A DNA stretch of 64,000 bases from Bemisia tabaci (GCF_918797505.1 NC_092796.1:61162851-61226850), one strand, 5' to 3'. Positions 1 to 13,196 are shown, numbered from the stretch's first letter. Notes: generated by a model from the sequence alone, not told the origin. Translations and numbers: made by a program.

Positions 1-709
1 TAATAATGAAATCATAAAAAATTGTTTTGGCAATTATGAATGAGTTGCTTGGTTTCTATGTGAGGAATGAGGAATAGAAACATCTAGGTATTTTCTGATG
101 ACGAGAGAGCGAAAAAACACGGCAAAAAAAGGGGATACATTCCAGTTAGACACATAAGATCATAATCAATACCACACAGAAAATTTTAAAGTATTCTTGG
201 AGACAAAATCTTATTCGGAAGCATCAATTGCTCTATGACACCGCGGTGTAGTTTAGTAAACAATTCCATTACGTTCACTGAGCAGTGGCCAATTTTGATG
301 AACATAAACCACATTGAAAAAATTGACTCTTCTGTCTAATTGTGACTTTTATTACATAACTAGTGGAGCCTCTGGATACGTGAGGTTATTTTTTGTTCAA
401 ATTTGGCAGTTGTGTAAGTGCCTAGGCTCGATAAAATGGCGAGGTAAACACTTGACTCTTTTTCTAAACAGTCGTTAAAGTCACCGCAGTCATTCACAGT
501 TCGTCCTGCTTTATCCGTGTGTGCTCATACCTTCTTCCGCAACTTTGATGAATAGAACAGCTGTCATCGAAAAGGAGCCATGTATAAATGCACCTTTCTG
601 TGCAACAAAGTCAAAAGTAGATACTGGAAGCTTAAAGCAGAGGGTAGTAACCGCACACTTTATCCCGTTTCAAGATTTAATACAAAAAAACTGTCCATTG
701 GCTCTATTG
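1..709. other. No gene seen
   Basis: AT-rich sequence with only a short open frame near 521-715 that resembles no family I know. No repeat structure was recognised. Confidence 0.5.
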
Positions 710-892
710 CACTGACAAAATAAAAAAGAAGCCGACGGCTGTGGAAGCCGTAATTACGGGCTTAGAGGCCGAAAGTTTCGGGTGTAGCACCCGGAGCAAT
801 CGAAGCTTCGGCTCCAAAACCCGGAAGTTTCGGTGTCTGAGCCCGGAAAGGACGGTATACGTCTATACGGCCCCTAACTTTATTTTTCAATG
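710..892. mobile_element. MITE with CACTG ends (family A)
   Basis: The element starts CACTGACAAAATAAAA and ends TTATTTTTCAATG, an imperfect terminal inverted repeat. Its GC-rich interior (GCCGTAATTACGGGC, then AGGCCGAAAGTTTCGG, then GGACGGTATACGTCTATA) is shared with the copies at 29882-30124 and 31193-31393. It has no coding capacity. The short frame at 741-947 lies mostly inside it and is an artefact of the repeat. Confidence 0.75.
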
Positions 893-3578
893 TACTTCAT
901 ATTCCCACGTAATTTGCAATTTGTATTACTTTACACTTCACATTTAGAGTAAGAAACATCAACCGCATTTTCCCTCTTTTATAGTATTCCTTTAGCATAC
1001 CCATCAGATATTGCATACATAAAATGCATGAGGAATAATTAACCTCTAGAAACGGGAGGTCCAGGGAAGTAAAAAGCTGCTGCCTACCTGTAGAAGCGTG
1101 CTTGAGGGAGCTCTGAACGGCTGTTTGTGAATTCCAAGCAGAACATAATGCTAAATACTGCATCGTTTGCGAATTCATACATTTTGGAGCATACCAACTT
1201 CAGAGCCTTGAGCCAGTCAAAATCATAAAATGACCATAAAGATACTTAAAGCCTGGGGAAGCCTCCATGTCAGGTTTCATGTACGAGTCATTTGCAGAGC
1301 AATGAGTTCAACTTTTTTCTGATAATCTACATTTGAGAGAGGAGATAATAGATTTCGTGTTTCAGGGTAGCCTCCTAGGTAAATAAATCGACTACATTTA
1401 TAAAATGATATCAATTGAAGTTTCCTCATTTTAGTGTTCACGTCGATCGTCTTTAATAATCGCACAAAAGTACCGAGCACCGAATGTACATTTTATTCCT
1501 TCACCTTTGAAATAACAACAGTAACGAGTTTTCGTAGTTTCCTGTTTACCTTCCGCATAAAACTCTCGAGTTTGGTGAAAATTTCTCCTCGCGGAATCTC
1601 ATAAAATTGCCGTTTATCAAATAAAATTAGCAATAATTGACAGAGCTGTCGAGGCGTTTGTACGTCGCGCACGAAGCAATTGGCGGACTGTAGTTGCTGT
1701 GATAAATGATGATGGTTCATAATCCCGGCTCGGGCGATAATACACACAGCATGTGGATCCCTGCTAAAGGCCCGGAAGTAAAGGTAAATACTCAATCGAT
1801 TTGCAGGTTACAGTCGCAACAGGCGAAGCGCGGGGCGTCTCTGGACGACCGAGGTCGAGCATAATTTTTAGCACAAGTGCAAAGATAATTTTCTCGATTT
1901 TGCAGACGTAGGATAGTCTGTCTCTCTGAGCAAATCCACCGTTTAATGAGCTTCGGGATCACGGTGCCGAACTGTGAAAGAATCCATCGATTAACGCGGC
2001 GAAGTATCCGAAAACGTGGGCATTTCAGGCGTACGTTTTCGACCATGATTCGTCGAAAGCTACCGGAATTACGAATTCGGACTGATCGCTCATGCTTGCC
2101 CGTTTTGAGGAACTTGGTGTGCTAAATTTTCCGACGCAAGATTAATTTTTTGAGAGGAAAGGTCATGAAATTTCCTTCGCATAGCATTTTTTCCTCCCAA
2201 ACAGTGCGTTCTTTGCACAAGCTGCACACATATGTGACTCCGGGTCATGTGTATGAACGCATAATTTTCTGCTCCCCAATTTCCTCATGGCATTTCAGGA
2301 AATGAGTACATGTTGCATACAAAAGATACAACCCACCGAGTAGAAGTTTCCAAAGGTAAAATCGCACAAAAATTACTTTAAGCACACCAGAAATGTCTTA
2401 AATCCACTCTTTTACGCATAGTTTGAGTGGTTCGGACCGCGCATTTCCAAATGTATCTCTTCGGTAGGCGTACTTTTTCTCATTTGCTGCCAAACCTTAA
2501 ACCTACATTGAGACTAGCAAGCAATCTCGCAAACTGTAACTCACGTATGATTTCAATTGATTCTAAGCATTTATTGTCTTCTCACCTCGTAATATATTGC
2601 AAAAACGAGCACTGCAAAAAGACAGAAATTATATAAAGAAAAAATGTAATACAGATTAAGAGATTCTTTGTTTACACCCGGGGTAGATTTACTCTAACAC
2701 CCCCTCCCCCACCTCCCCCGGTCCGGGGAGCCTGCGTATCAGCAGTTATTACAGAAGTGCTTGCGAATGCGGGAAATTTGAAATACGTGAAATTTGAAGT
2801 ACGCGAATAGGAGTGGAGGCAAAACACGCCATGCCACTGGTACTTCCCCAAAATCTAGCTGATGCAATTGTATGGCCCAGCCACCGAGTCGTTTTTTCCG
2901 GTAAATTAAAACACTTTTGTCGCAATAGTTTCATCTCTCTTGATGTAATCTGTTATTTCGCTCGAAGGATGGGGTCTCACAAACACGATTTACGCGTTTG
3001 AGGAACCAGGTTCCTTTGCAAAACAACCAGCTGCTGACTGCGCTGATGCTCAGCGAGGCAATCAGTTTTTCTCGCTTGGATTTGATAAAGGAAAAAATAA
3101 GGCTAATAGCTGCGGAGAGGAACTAAAAATAAACGCAGGACTCATAGCCTGTCATTAAAATTGTCGCTAGGAATTTAGCCGACTTATGAGTATAATTTTA
3201 GGGCTAAATAATAAGGCGGATCAGATTTCGGAAGCTCAGCCTGATGACGACCTTCAATCAGTTGATTCCGATCGAGATAATTACAATAAGACACAAGCGG
3301 CTTGCGTCGCGCGTGTTACGTCTGTGACCGGAGCTGTACAGTGTTGTGTAAAAGAGCCAGACCTGGTCTCGTGCTTTCCGGCCCGGCCGCGATTAAGCTT
3401 AAAGTTGGCAACGTCGTCCTGCCGAACCGCTTTCCGTTTTGTTTACATATGCTTTGCGGCGGGAAAAACTATTCTTGCCGGGAATTCTATGAATGAGTTA
3501 TTTGCATAAGCCTAGCCGCAAAGATGTGCTCCGGGTATTCCAATGATGCCGTGCTGCGCCCGGTAAAAGTGGTCCTCT
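893..3578. other. No supported gene; short overlapping frames only
   Basis: Several open frames of 60-107 codons occur on both strands (for example around 1493-2046 minus and 3186-3509 plus). None has a recognisable domain, plausible splice structure or partner. A C/G homopolymer-rich patch lies at 2697-2720. Confidence 0.5.
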
Positions 3579-3834
3579 ACTCTGCCGTGTTAAGGAAGAA
3601 CGCCGCATGAGCCATAGGACATTGCCAAGATTTCTCTGTCAATATACGAATTTTCAGGTAAATCTGTGATTGTCTTTACTGCAATTTTTAAGAGAATCTC
3701 ATTCGTAATTAGAGCTAAACTTTCTGGAACTTTAGAAAGGAAATATTCATAACTCTTCTCAAAAATGAACATTTTATTGGAGGAAATTTGGCAACTCTCG
3801 AAATACTTACGGCGTTCTTCCTCGGCACGGCAGT
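3579..3834. mobile_element. MITE, ACTGCCGTG-ended family B, copy 1
   Basis: The left end reads CTGCCGTGTTAAGGAAGAAC, and the right end, reverse-complemented, reads ACTGCCGTGCCGAGGAAGAA. Both continue into a GCCG...TTGCCAA...TTTC subterminal block, so the arms pair over roughly 60 bp. The interior is AT-rich and non-coding. Related copies lie near 4195, 42512, 49216, 51160, 59808 and 63890. Confidence 0.8.
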
Positions 3835-4061
3835 AACTCCGCCGAATGAATCAGTATTTTTAAGAAAGGCGGAAGTCCAATTTTTCAAAATCGGATTTTT
3901 TTACGTTATTTTCACGTTCCGGTCACTCGCGTTCTAGGAGGCGAACAACCGCTACTTTCTCGTATTACATAGTAAGAACAACCGGAGGGTTCAAAAATGC
4001 AAAAAAAAAGAAAAAAGAAAAAAAGACAAAAAAGAAATAGACTTTCAGCTTTTCTGTACTG

Positions 4062-4195
4062 ATTCAAATAAGTTTACGCACTTTTAGACTGCGATAGAAG
4101 ATCGGCTGACGTCATTTTAGCATGGAAAATAAATGCAAGAACCAAACTAGTGGATCCTCTGTAGTAATCTAAAAGTGCGTAAACTCATTTGGCGT
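4062..4195. repeat. Small inverted-repeat element
   Basis: AAATAAGTTTACGCACTTTT near 4067 recurs in reverse complement near 4165-4192. This gives arms of about 28 bp with two or three mismatches around an 80-bp centre. A single related end may lie at 42989-43010. It has the form of a MITE, but no superfamily can be assigned. Confidence 0.6.
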
Positions 4196-4433
4196 AACCT
4201 CTGAGGAAAACGCCGAAAAAACCTTAGACGTTGCCTGCTTTCACTACGTAAAAAGCGAACTTTTAGGAAAACTTGTGAATGCTATTCATTCAATTTTTTG
4301 GAGAATTTTACTGTTGATTCAATTTATGGAATCTGAAAATTACGGGTATGAATATTTTCTTTTCACAGAAATGCATATTTCATTGGGAGAAATCTTACAA
4401 CCTACCAATGTTCATGCGGCGTTTTTCCTAAAA
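4195..4433. mobile_element. MITE, family B, diverged copy 2
   Basis: It begins CTCTGAGGAAAACGCCG and ends CGGCGTTTTTCCTAAAAACG followed by CCAGT. The subterminal GTTGCC block also recurs. It abuts the small inverted repeat at 4062-4195. Strongly diverged, so its boundaries are approximate. Confidence 0.6.
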
Positions 4434-5022
4434 ACGCCAGTGTAGGGTGCCTATATGAAGAAGAGCATTGTTATTTCAATTCTTTTATCCATGAAAAGTC
4501 CAACTCGGTGATCCGGTGAAGTCCAAGTTAGTCCAGGTCAGTGAGTCAAGGCTTCCATGGTAGCAATGGTAGCCCTTTCTCTCCTAGTTTTGAACTAAGG
4601 TAAACGAAGGAGATAGGAGTAGAGTTCTGAACGTGAATGCAAGTTTAAACTTTCCAGCTTTTGACAGGCTCTGAACGAACTCGGTTGGATTTTTGCCTAA
4701 AATGACACTTTTTCTATGATTCTTTAATTTTTCCATGTCTTCTTCGATGATCCGAATTCCTCATGATCGAGTTCGTTTTCATTGATCTCCGAGAGTCCCA
4801 TGAGGAGCCTAGAACGCATGAACCAATCAGAAATCGGCATAGACATGACAATACACTTCCTGTACAGGCACTCCATTCCTGGCTACTCACGACTAATCAA
4901 AATCTGACCTATCACAGTTTGTATATAAGTCACCCGTGATAAGATTTCCAGTCAATTTAGGTGCCAAAAGTAGATAATTGGATGAGTAAGATGTGGATGG
5001 ATCCGGCTTCGAGCATCGTATC
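4434..5022. other. No feature seen
   Basis: Unremarkable AT-rich sequence with no repeat pair or open frame worth naming. Confidence 0.5.
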
Positions 5023-5200
5023 GCACTGTATCAACTCACCGCCCGTTCCGGGTTCAGAGGTCGTTGAATTCGAACCTAGGAACCATAGCCTCGATTATTC
5101 CGGGTGAAGTGGCCGTACCAACAGCTCTTAAAACTGGAAATTTTGGTCTTGGAACCGGGAACGAATGTCATGTCTATGCGACACATTTAATGCATGTCAT
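5023..5200. mobile_element. Degenerate family A MITE
   Basis: The CACTG start, the block CCGTTCCGGGTTCAGAGG and the later block CCTCGATTATTCCGGGT match internal segments of the family A copies near 29882 and 31193. The right end is too decayed to place. This is an old copy. Confidence 0.45.
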
Positions 5201-5606
5201 ATAATGCCTCGTTCTGGACCCATCTTTTTTTTAGCTGAAGAGGATTATTATAATCAATATTCAAAACTAAAAATCTGATGACTTTTGTGAGTCTATACGA
5301 ATACCTAATTTATGAATCTGCAAAGCTTATATTGTTCAGGTATCCCTTTGCTCACTTTGCAACTTGTCTTTTTATCTTGAGGTATCTCCTTTAAAAAAAA
5401 AACAAAAAAAAAAAAAAAACAACATAACGTTCTTTTATTTTCATTTTTCCGTCTTAAAAACATGCACGACGCATAGTCGTATAAGGATAAGATTCGTCGT
5501 AACGTTTTGGAAATAAGACCCAAAATATCGTTACTATGCAAAGACTGGACACTAACTCAAGGAAGAGTTCTCCAAAGCGCACCCAAAAGTAAATTCAGGT
5601 ATATAT

Positions 5607-5835
5607 CACTACCCAAGAGCCAAACGGTACCCAACTCCATTTTAGTCGAGGCAAGATATCCCATTGATTCCAATATAAATCGCAATTTTTAAACCTCCGT
5701 ATCTCATAATTGGCGTAAGATTGGGCTACCAAATTTTCCACACACACGGAACCGTTAATGAAGATTTCGAAAACGCCACTACCTCGCTTTTTCCAAAAAT
5801 GTGCGAGTTGGGTATCTTTTGGCTCTGGGGTACTG
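5607..5835. mobile_element. MITE with CACTA-like ends
   Basis: The left end CACTACCCAAGAGCC pairs with the right end GGCTCTGGGGTACTG, and pairing continues inward (CCAAACGGTACCCAACTC against GAGTTGGGTATCTTTTGG). The dinucleotide AT lies on each side and could be a 2-bp duplication. The 229-bp element has no coding capacity. CACTA/EnSpm membership is only an inference from the ends. Confidence 0.65.
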
Positions 5836-7237
5836 ATATGAATTTTGAGGACTATAGATATTTTGGCTACTATATGTATAAGTAGGTACTTTGATTTAAT
5901 TTAATTTTTCCCCCTCGGAAAGCTTGAGAATTCAGAATCAGGATAAAGACAGATCTTGGCATAAATAAATTATCCTTTTCATAGGCATTGATGATTTTTT
6001 TATCATATGGAAGCAAAAGCTGAGGATCTCTACGAATTTTTAAACCTCAAAATACCCTATCGTTCAAATCTTAATAGATGACATAAAATCAGAGAATACG
6101 TGAATATCAATTAAAATTAAATAGGAAAGAAAATCGCAGTGAAACAGTGAGGGAATTGAAAAAATTATTAGCGAGGATATGATGAGTTGGCTCAAACAAA
6201 ATTGTTAGTTGAAAATAAATTGAATCAGACCGACCGTCTTTTTACTTTTACAATGCATCACTTTACAGCCATACTTTTTAACGTACCTATTAGCTTACCG
6301 GTAAAATATTTGATCGTACTTTTGTATCATATTTTAATGAGTGACGAATAAAAAAAATAAGAAAAAGAAAAGGTAAAAAATTAAAAATGTTTATCATTAA
6401 GTCTATTCTCAAGAACGCTCTGTGGGTGTTAGCGGCCATGTCGGGTCTGAAAGCTTTGTAAAAAAGAAGAAGTTGATTGTGAAAATGGAAGATTCGCAAA
6501 GGTGGTTAGGAGGGAGAGCTGCCAATAATTTTACTCTAATGAATTTGTGCATTTGGCAAACTTGTGCGTGTTGATAAAGCGTACAATCTGCTCCTCTCAG
6601 TTATTTCCTCGCATGATAATTGACTGTTAGGACGAGGCTTAAACGTAAGCGTATAAAGAACAAATTGAAGAGTTCTCGCTCACGTGTCTTCGAGTGCGCC
6701 TCCTAGTGGCCTCCTCTTCCGTTCTGCATTTGTCATCAAACATCGGTGGACACAAGCATTGTTGAGATTCATAGAACATCTATATGTCGCAGGCAATTAG
6801 TCAAATAATCTTACTTGGATTGAAATTCTGATTCTTTTGCTAATTTTAGACAAAATAATTATTCTCTCAATGTGATAAGGAGTTTCAAAATTGGCACCAT
6901 ACAATTGTAAATAAATTAAATCGTGTCTTTGAACGAGCTCTCATCTCGGGATTCTCAGCATGACATATCATACCGATTTATTAAAATTCTAAAAGTTAAA
7001 ATATATGAGAAGCATTTAGAAGGAAAAATACAAGATAAGTTGGTAGTTTTGATGAATTATTACTTTCAAAACAATGAAAATTCAATATCTTCTCGTCAAA
7101 AACATAAAAGTTTTTGTAAACCATCAAAATTTGACTATCTGCCTTATGGCATTTGATGAAATGCCTGATTAATTTGACTATTTGCCTGTGACAAAGAAGG
7201 AAATTAGAAAATTAGGAAATAGAGGAATCCTATTAGT
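5836..7237. other. No gene or repeat recognised
   Basis: AT-rich DNA. A 77-codon frame at 6923-7156 has no recognisable motif. Confidence 0.5.
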
Positions 7238-7400
7238 GAAAGCGGGTGGTTGCAATGGTCAAAATAAGTAACAGACTAACTAGCCGTAGTTAGTCCATCT
7301 GTTTCCCCCTTGGTCTATAAAAACCATCCGTCTCAACCAATAAGATCGCTCATATTTTTTTCTGTCCTCTTCGTCTATAACTGTGTTTATCAATCTTAAA
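7238..7400. mobile_element. Family E MITE fragment
   Basis: AAGCGGGTGGTTGCAATGG on the left pairs with AACCATCCGTCTCAACCAAT on the right. The terminal part GTCTATAACTGTGTTTATCAAT matches the right end of the full copy at 17020-17258. The outer left arm is missing, so this is a truncated or rearranged copy. Confidence 0.6.
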
Positions 7401-7432
7401 AATCAGCCCACTGATCATCAACCTGGCGAATA

Positions 7433-7935
7433 GTGCAAGTCCTTCTACTTGAATATTGGGATGATTTTAGATCGGAAACCATGAAAGATGAACGAGGTAT
7501 AATAACTATCCACACCCCGCCAAACGGAACCAACATAATGCAAGAATGGAGGCGGGAAAGGACGCGCGCTGATGACGGCGCAGAGATACAACTATTCATG
7601 CTTAAGGATGACCGTGTTGCTTCTGCAAAATTGAAGGCGCGAAGGCGCGAGGCATGAATTTGTAATGCGCCGCGCTCTAGGCTGCCATTGAGGTGTCGCT
7701 CAGATTGAGGAGAAAAGTATAAAAAACGAAACCTGATTACGGCTCTCTTATCACCGGCTGTGCTGACACTCAAATTTATTATTTGTTTTTCAATTTGATG
7801 TCTGATTCTTATTTAGTTCGTATTTGTAGACCAAATATCCAAAGCTCGCTTGCATCGGCCCAATGCAACCCGCGGAGCACATAATTTTAACAAGTCTCGG
7901 GTCCATTTGACCCGGCCTGGGCATCTAAGGGTTAA
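7433..7935 (-). mobile_element. Dispersed repeat with piggyBac-like TTAA end
   Basis: Read on the minus strand, this starts TTAACCCTTAGATGC followed by GGCCGGGTCAAATGGACC, then a block with GCGCCTTCAATTTTGCAGA and AAGCATGAATAGTTGTATCT. The same order occurs on the plus strand at 22755-23165. A TTAA target followed by CCCTT is the usual form of a piggyBac end. No transposase is present and the other end is not defined. The overlapping frames at 7396-7773 (minus) and 7433-7657 (plus) are by-products of the repeat. Confidence 0.55.
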
Positions 7936-8828
7936 AAAACGGATTTAATAAATTTTCTTAACTTTGTGGGGCACAATTTCATATGTTGATATTACTCGGG
8001 GATTAGGACAGTCGTTGGCGCTACAATCTAGCGATTAGTCGTGATAAAGCATTATAACGTGTATAAAAAGTGTCACAGACACTAGTGTTATGCTTTTTTC
8101 GGTTTAACGGAAAGTACTACGGAGAACTAATAATTAAATAAATAAATAAAACAAATTAAAAAAATAAAAAAAAAACATAATGAAGAAGAACAATTTCTTT
8201 CGAATGACAACTTTCAATATACGTAAGAAATGTGACAAAAGATTTTTTTGAGTGATTCCTTTGAGCTTAAAACCACATAAAAAAGTAATCTGATCGCATT
8301 AAATTGTGAAAGTGCCTGTTAGGTCATAAATAATTTCCAATTCCTTTTCCTCCAATTTTCTTCCTCTTTCCCTGTCAGATTATAACGTATTCGATCAGGA
8401 AGTTTAACGACGCAATCGGCAGGGAAAATTGCCTTGTCACTACTGACATAATTGGACAGAGGATTTGCCTGAACTTGATGAGTGTCAAGGACTCTCTTGA
8501 GTGATCAAACTCTCAACCACGTGATGATTATACAAGTATTTCTCCGAATTTATTTAGTATGATTGAATACTTTTAAATATTACTGAAGACTAATAATCAA
8601 AAATTATACGTGGTGAGGGAATGATCCAATAGGTACACAAGTTTTCTTTTCTTTCCGAAAGTGCACATATTGCAATTTAGAAAAAAAGGAAGAAAAACAT
8701 TGACAGTACTCTTATTTTTAAATAAGATCAAATAATTTGTACCTGATGCGCAGATTGTTCACTTACGCAGCTTTCTCTGCGCACACCAACTATTGCATTG
8801 CATCTGACACATTACTCAAATAAATCCA
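7936..8828. other. No feature seen
   Basis: AT-rich DNA with short A-rich runs near 8130-8180. No gene supported. Confidence 0.5.
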
Positions 8829-9092
8829 TGTTTATGGTGGAACTCCCAAACCTTGTATCTCGGTTTGCGATGATGCAGACTTCCTGTCGTACTTTATTTT
8901 TTAATGGAGAACTATGTACTCAACGTCGATTTTGAAAAACTTCTCTAAATGTTCTTCTCTCTGCGAGGTAAATTGTGCAAACCTTCTACAAATGATGTTG
9001 ATTTTTTTCTCCCTCCAAAAAATAAAATAGGAGCGGAGATTTTTAAACACCAGAATATAGATACAAAGGTTTAGAAGTTTCACCGTCGATGC
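8829..9092. mobile_element. MITE, family C (ATCGAYGGTGAAAC ends)
   Basis: The left end TATGGTGGAACTCCCAAACC and right end GTTTCACCGTCGATGC match the copy at 57606-57866, including the internal marks GCAGACTTCCTGTC and GGGAGCGTAGATTTTTAAAC (here GGAGCGGAGATTTTTAAAC). Non-coding. Confidence 0.75.
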
Positions 9093-10196
9093 ATTATGAG
9101 TACTTTGAAAGCGTCGGTGTGGAGTGAGAGTAGTTCGAGCTACCATAAAAAATAAGGTTTTAAGGAACATTGCAAATGGAGATCCGTTGACGAAACTTCA
9201 AAACCTTTTCTTTCAATCTAATTTTGATTCAAAATTTAACGGAAAATTGATTTAACGCCTAAACTGCCATTAAGAAATTATAAAACTTATTCTTTGTCGT
9301 AAAAAGTTGCGAAATTCGCCTCAATCATTAACAATCACTATAGATTACATTCAATCAAACACTTAACTTGATTCGTAACGGTGCTTGAATAGGAAACCGC
9401 ATCCTTTCACACACGTTTTCCTTAACAATCATTCCAAATAAGTATCCGATAAGTTAGGTGACTAAATTCCTCACCTAGCGACTTAAATCGTGTGAACTAT
9501 GCGATTAAAATGTCTTCGGCAGGTGTTTTAAATAACTGCGCCTCAAAAATTTTTCCCGCTAACCACCAAGAAGCGTTTCAAAATATTTTGTAAGACATCA
9601 ACGAAATCTTGAGAGCACAAATGTATCGTGCATAATTTTCTTTCTTGTAAGAGCTTGTGATTGCACCCCTGGACATCGAACTTCCTCATGATTCAGGGAG
9701 CAACTATAGGTTTGGGGAATGCGAGGCCGACAAACGCTTTATTGTTCTTGGTTGCTCACCTTTAAAGTGGCGCTTGGTACTCCAGCGAAGTTGCCCTCTA
9801 AAAGTCGAATATTGGATACACGATTATTCATTTAATTTTCTCATGAGCTTTTATAAAATTAAACTTTGCTGTTGGTTCAGAACCCACTAAACTCAAATCA
9901 GCCTATTTATCATCAAAGAACCAAGAACAGGATAGGTTTCAACCTCTTTAGATTCATAGATGGTTCTGGTGAGGGATAACTTCACAAAAATTTTAAATCC
10001 AGCGTTTATCGTTGTCAATTATTCAGTTAATTTTTTTAAAATTCAATATATGTGAGATTAGGTGTTTCAAAAGTGAGCAATCAGTTCCAGTGGAAGATTT
10101 TATTATGGATTACGCGTACACGGTTAGAAACTTCGGAACAAAATTCTGTGCTGGAGTCTATTTAACGCCCAAAAACCTCGAGTGATATGAATTTCC
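9093..10196. other. No gene seen
   Basis: AT-rich DNA. A 77-codon frame at 9657-9890 has no recognisable features. Confidence 0.5.
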
Positions 10197-10383
10197 GGAG
10201 TCTATTCTCCTTTCGGATTAAATGGACGTATTTCTGCATAACGAAAGTATGTGCAATATGATGTGAGCCTTGTTATGCATACATTCTTATGGGTCTCAGG
10301 GCTCATGTCTTAATGCACAAAGTTCAGTTTGGCAGAAATACGTTCAATTTACACTACACGGAGCGGAATCTATACTCTTTTTT
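10197..10383. repeat. Inverted-repeat (hairpin) element
   Basis: GAGTCTATTCTCC...GGACGTATTTCTGC on the left pairs with GCAGAAATACGTTCAATTTA...GGAATCTATACTC on the right. Arms are about 50 bp with mismatches. Probably a diverged MITE with no further identity. Confidence 0.55.
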
Positions 10384-11644
10384 CGGTGTGTCATAAGCTC
10401 TCATGGTGGTTATTTCTTCTCGCATTCATATCAAGCCGGGTTTTTGAGCGTTGTATAGACTTTGACACCGAGTTTCCTCTTTGATTTTTAAATGTGTAAT
10501 TTTGTCCCGTGATAATATGATTAGGTATCTTAATAAGAGAACCTGAATCAAGCGGTAAATTAACTCGTGATAAAAGGAACTGAATGTAGTAGTTGATAGA
10601 ATTGTGTGCGTTGAATCCAATCCTGGTCTACCAGGATTGACGTAAAAATAGGCGGATTTCATTTTAATAGTTTGATAATGGAGGTTACTAACCAAACTGA
10701 ATCTAGGAGCGGAGAGTTGCTTTAGTGAGTACTGAAAGTGAACCAAACTTCCCTTTTAAATCTATCTTTTTTTTCCAAATCAAAACTTTGAATGGAAGTT
10801 TTTTACGCAGGCCAAATAAAATCAATGTTTCCCTTCCAGCCTGTCCCTGTAATATTCTAGGGGCTTCGAGAGGTATTTCGCCAGTGTGCATGTGAGTTTT
10901 CGCATTGCGCTATCAGTTAATTTGTTCATTTCGCGATCAAACTAAGATAATAGAGAGGCATACCTGCAATACCGTACACCAGTGTCACGACGAAGTGCGG
11001 TAGTTCATTAGCTACAGCTCATATTTTATGACACTGACATTGCGTGGTTCACCGCTACTATCGTCTCGACCTCCACCACCCAGTCGCCAGATCTTACAGA
11101 AGACATTTGCATTTTCGTATGAAATGAGAGTAGAAGATTTGCTCATTTATTTAATTATTCCATTCGTTGAAATCAATTTTCATTAATTTGAAAATTTCAA
11201 CTATAGTCGACAATTGCCACGCAAAACATCACCGATTATAACAGGACATCAAAATGGGTTGTCCCATCGAACAGCTGATGGATGCTAATGAATTGATCGT
11301 TTGTGACAACACAAGGTCACGCTCCCGCGTGAAAAAAATTACGCAAGACTGTTGTAAGTCAGTGTGATTCAGTTAGTTAACAGAATTTGTGAATATATTG
11401 AATCGAGATTCGAAAATGTTTTGAGAATTGTAATGTGAGCTTCCGGGTGGCATTGCGCTTTGACGGGTCATCAACCTGCATTTTTCCGTGTTCAGTGCCG
11501 CAAAGTCTGTTCACACACATTAAATCTTACAAATAAGAAGAAAAATTAACGAGTAATTCGGGCGTTTGCTTTGACCTGGAGACGATAGGATTAATAAGCT
11601 TAACTGAGTAATTAATGTAAAGCAGCATTTCCACGGGAAATAAA
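10384..11644. other. No gene seen
   Basis: Short frames at 10426-10746 and 10703-10891 (minus) have no motif. No repeat pair found. Confidence 0.5.
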
Positions 11645-11711
11645 ATATGGGCGGAAATATTTTATACATCGCAAGTCGAGATCCGGGGATTCGTAGCTTC
11701 ACCATCAATTT
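11645..11711. mobile_element. Family C MITE, lone right end
   Basis: The segment GGGCGGAAATATTTTATAC...GTAGCTTCACCATCAATT corresponds to the right arm of family C and directly abuts the next copy at 11712. Its left partner is missing. Confidence 0.5.
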
Positions 11712-11979
11712 ATATCGACGGCGCAAAATACCAAACCACGAATCTTGGTCTGCAACATGCAGACTTCCTGGCGTATTTTATTCTTTCAATGTAAAACTAC
11801 TCAACGTCAACTCTTGAAACCTTCAGTGATTTTTCTTCTCTTTGTAAAAAATGATCCGTGAAAATTTTGAGCGATCGCCTTTAGTCGTCTTCTTTTTAAA
11901 AACTAAAAAGGGGCAAACAATTTGGAACACCGCGCAAACGAGAGAGGTGGGAATGGTTTGAGAGTTTCACCATCAATAT
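11712..11979. mobile_element. MITE, family C, copy 2
   Basis: It starts ATATCGACGG...CCAAACCACG and ends GTTTCACCATCAATAT, with the internal GCAGACTTCCTGGCGTA mark. Length 268 bp, close to the 261 bp of the copy at 57606-57866. Non-coding. Confidence 0.7.
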
Positions 11980-13196
11980 GTTATGATTGCTAAACGTTTC
12001 CGGTGCAATCATACGCCTTGTTTTTTTGTGAAATTTGTTTTATCGTTATTTTCTCCAGAGGGCTGATTTTTGAGCTTGAACTCTAGCAAAATTTCAAATA
12101 AATTAGTGTTGTAAAATTACGCAGTAAACATTTACACATAATGTTTTAGTGATTCAGGATCAATATAATATGTGATGCGATTTCAAATGATACATATTTT
12201 CTCAAACAAAAATATTCAAATTTTCTTCGGAATAAATTCTTAAGGCAAAATCTATTATCAGTTTATTGGTTTATCAGTGTATATGTTTTTCAGTGTATTT
12301 TCTAGCACTTTTTGTGTTTCACCATATGACCAACAAACATTAAGTAGTCTGCAATAAGCTGCATTTATCATTCGTCAAAAAAAATTTTATTTCTTTTTCA
12401 TACGAACGTTTCTGCTAAGAAATTACGAAAATTTCTACATAAAATTTAGTTCATTCACCCAAACATTGTTGTTTATCGACTAAATGAGCCTGAATTCATC
12501 AATTTTCTGTATACAAATGCTTAAACGTTATTAATAAAAAAGCTGTAGGTATTTAAATTTTCACCGAAATTCTTATAATTTATTTTTAGACGACCTTAAG
12601 GGACTTTATGGCCCATTTCAAAATTATCGACTCGCCGTTTTCCTGACCGAAGGATAAACGCAATAATTCACCTCACCCAAGAAAAATCCATAATGTAAAT
12701 GGTAAAGTAATTGCTACTCTGATACGGAGGAATGTAATATCAACGATAAAATATCACGGTAAATTCCACTTCATCATCTCATAGTTCCATTAACTCTATG
12801 ACCAGTGTAGAGCCATCATTGGCGACTTGAGAGACTCAAACGAAAGGATAGAACAGTGGGACACGTGTTGAATCGATATGCAAGGTTTCAATGTTTACAG
12901 ACATCACATTAATCAGACGTAAACTTTAACATGGAATCTTCGAAGTGTTGAACGCGGCAACCATGAGGATGCGATTTACTCCAAGTTCAAGACCATGATT
13001 TGGACCATAAAAAGATCTTGTGTAATTATCAGCGCTTAGTTTTTGAGCCGTGAGACCGAGTATCGTAAAATAATTAAAACAAGCCGAGCGTGAAAATGAA
13101 TGACTGCAGTAAGAATCATTTGAAGGGTGGAAAAATGAGAGGTAGGTGTCATTGTAGTTTTATTCAAAACAACCTATCCTGAGGGATAATTATTGA
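11980..13196. other. No feature seen
   Basis: Very AT-rich DNA without supported genes or repeat pairs. Confidence 0.5.
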
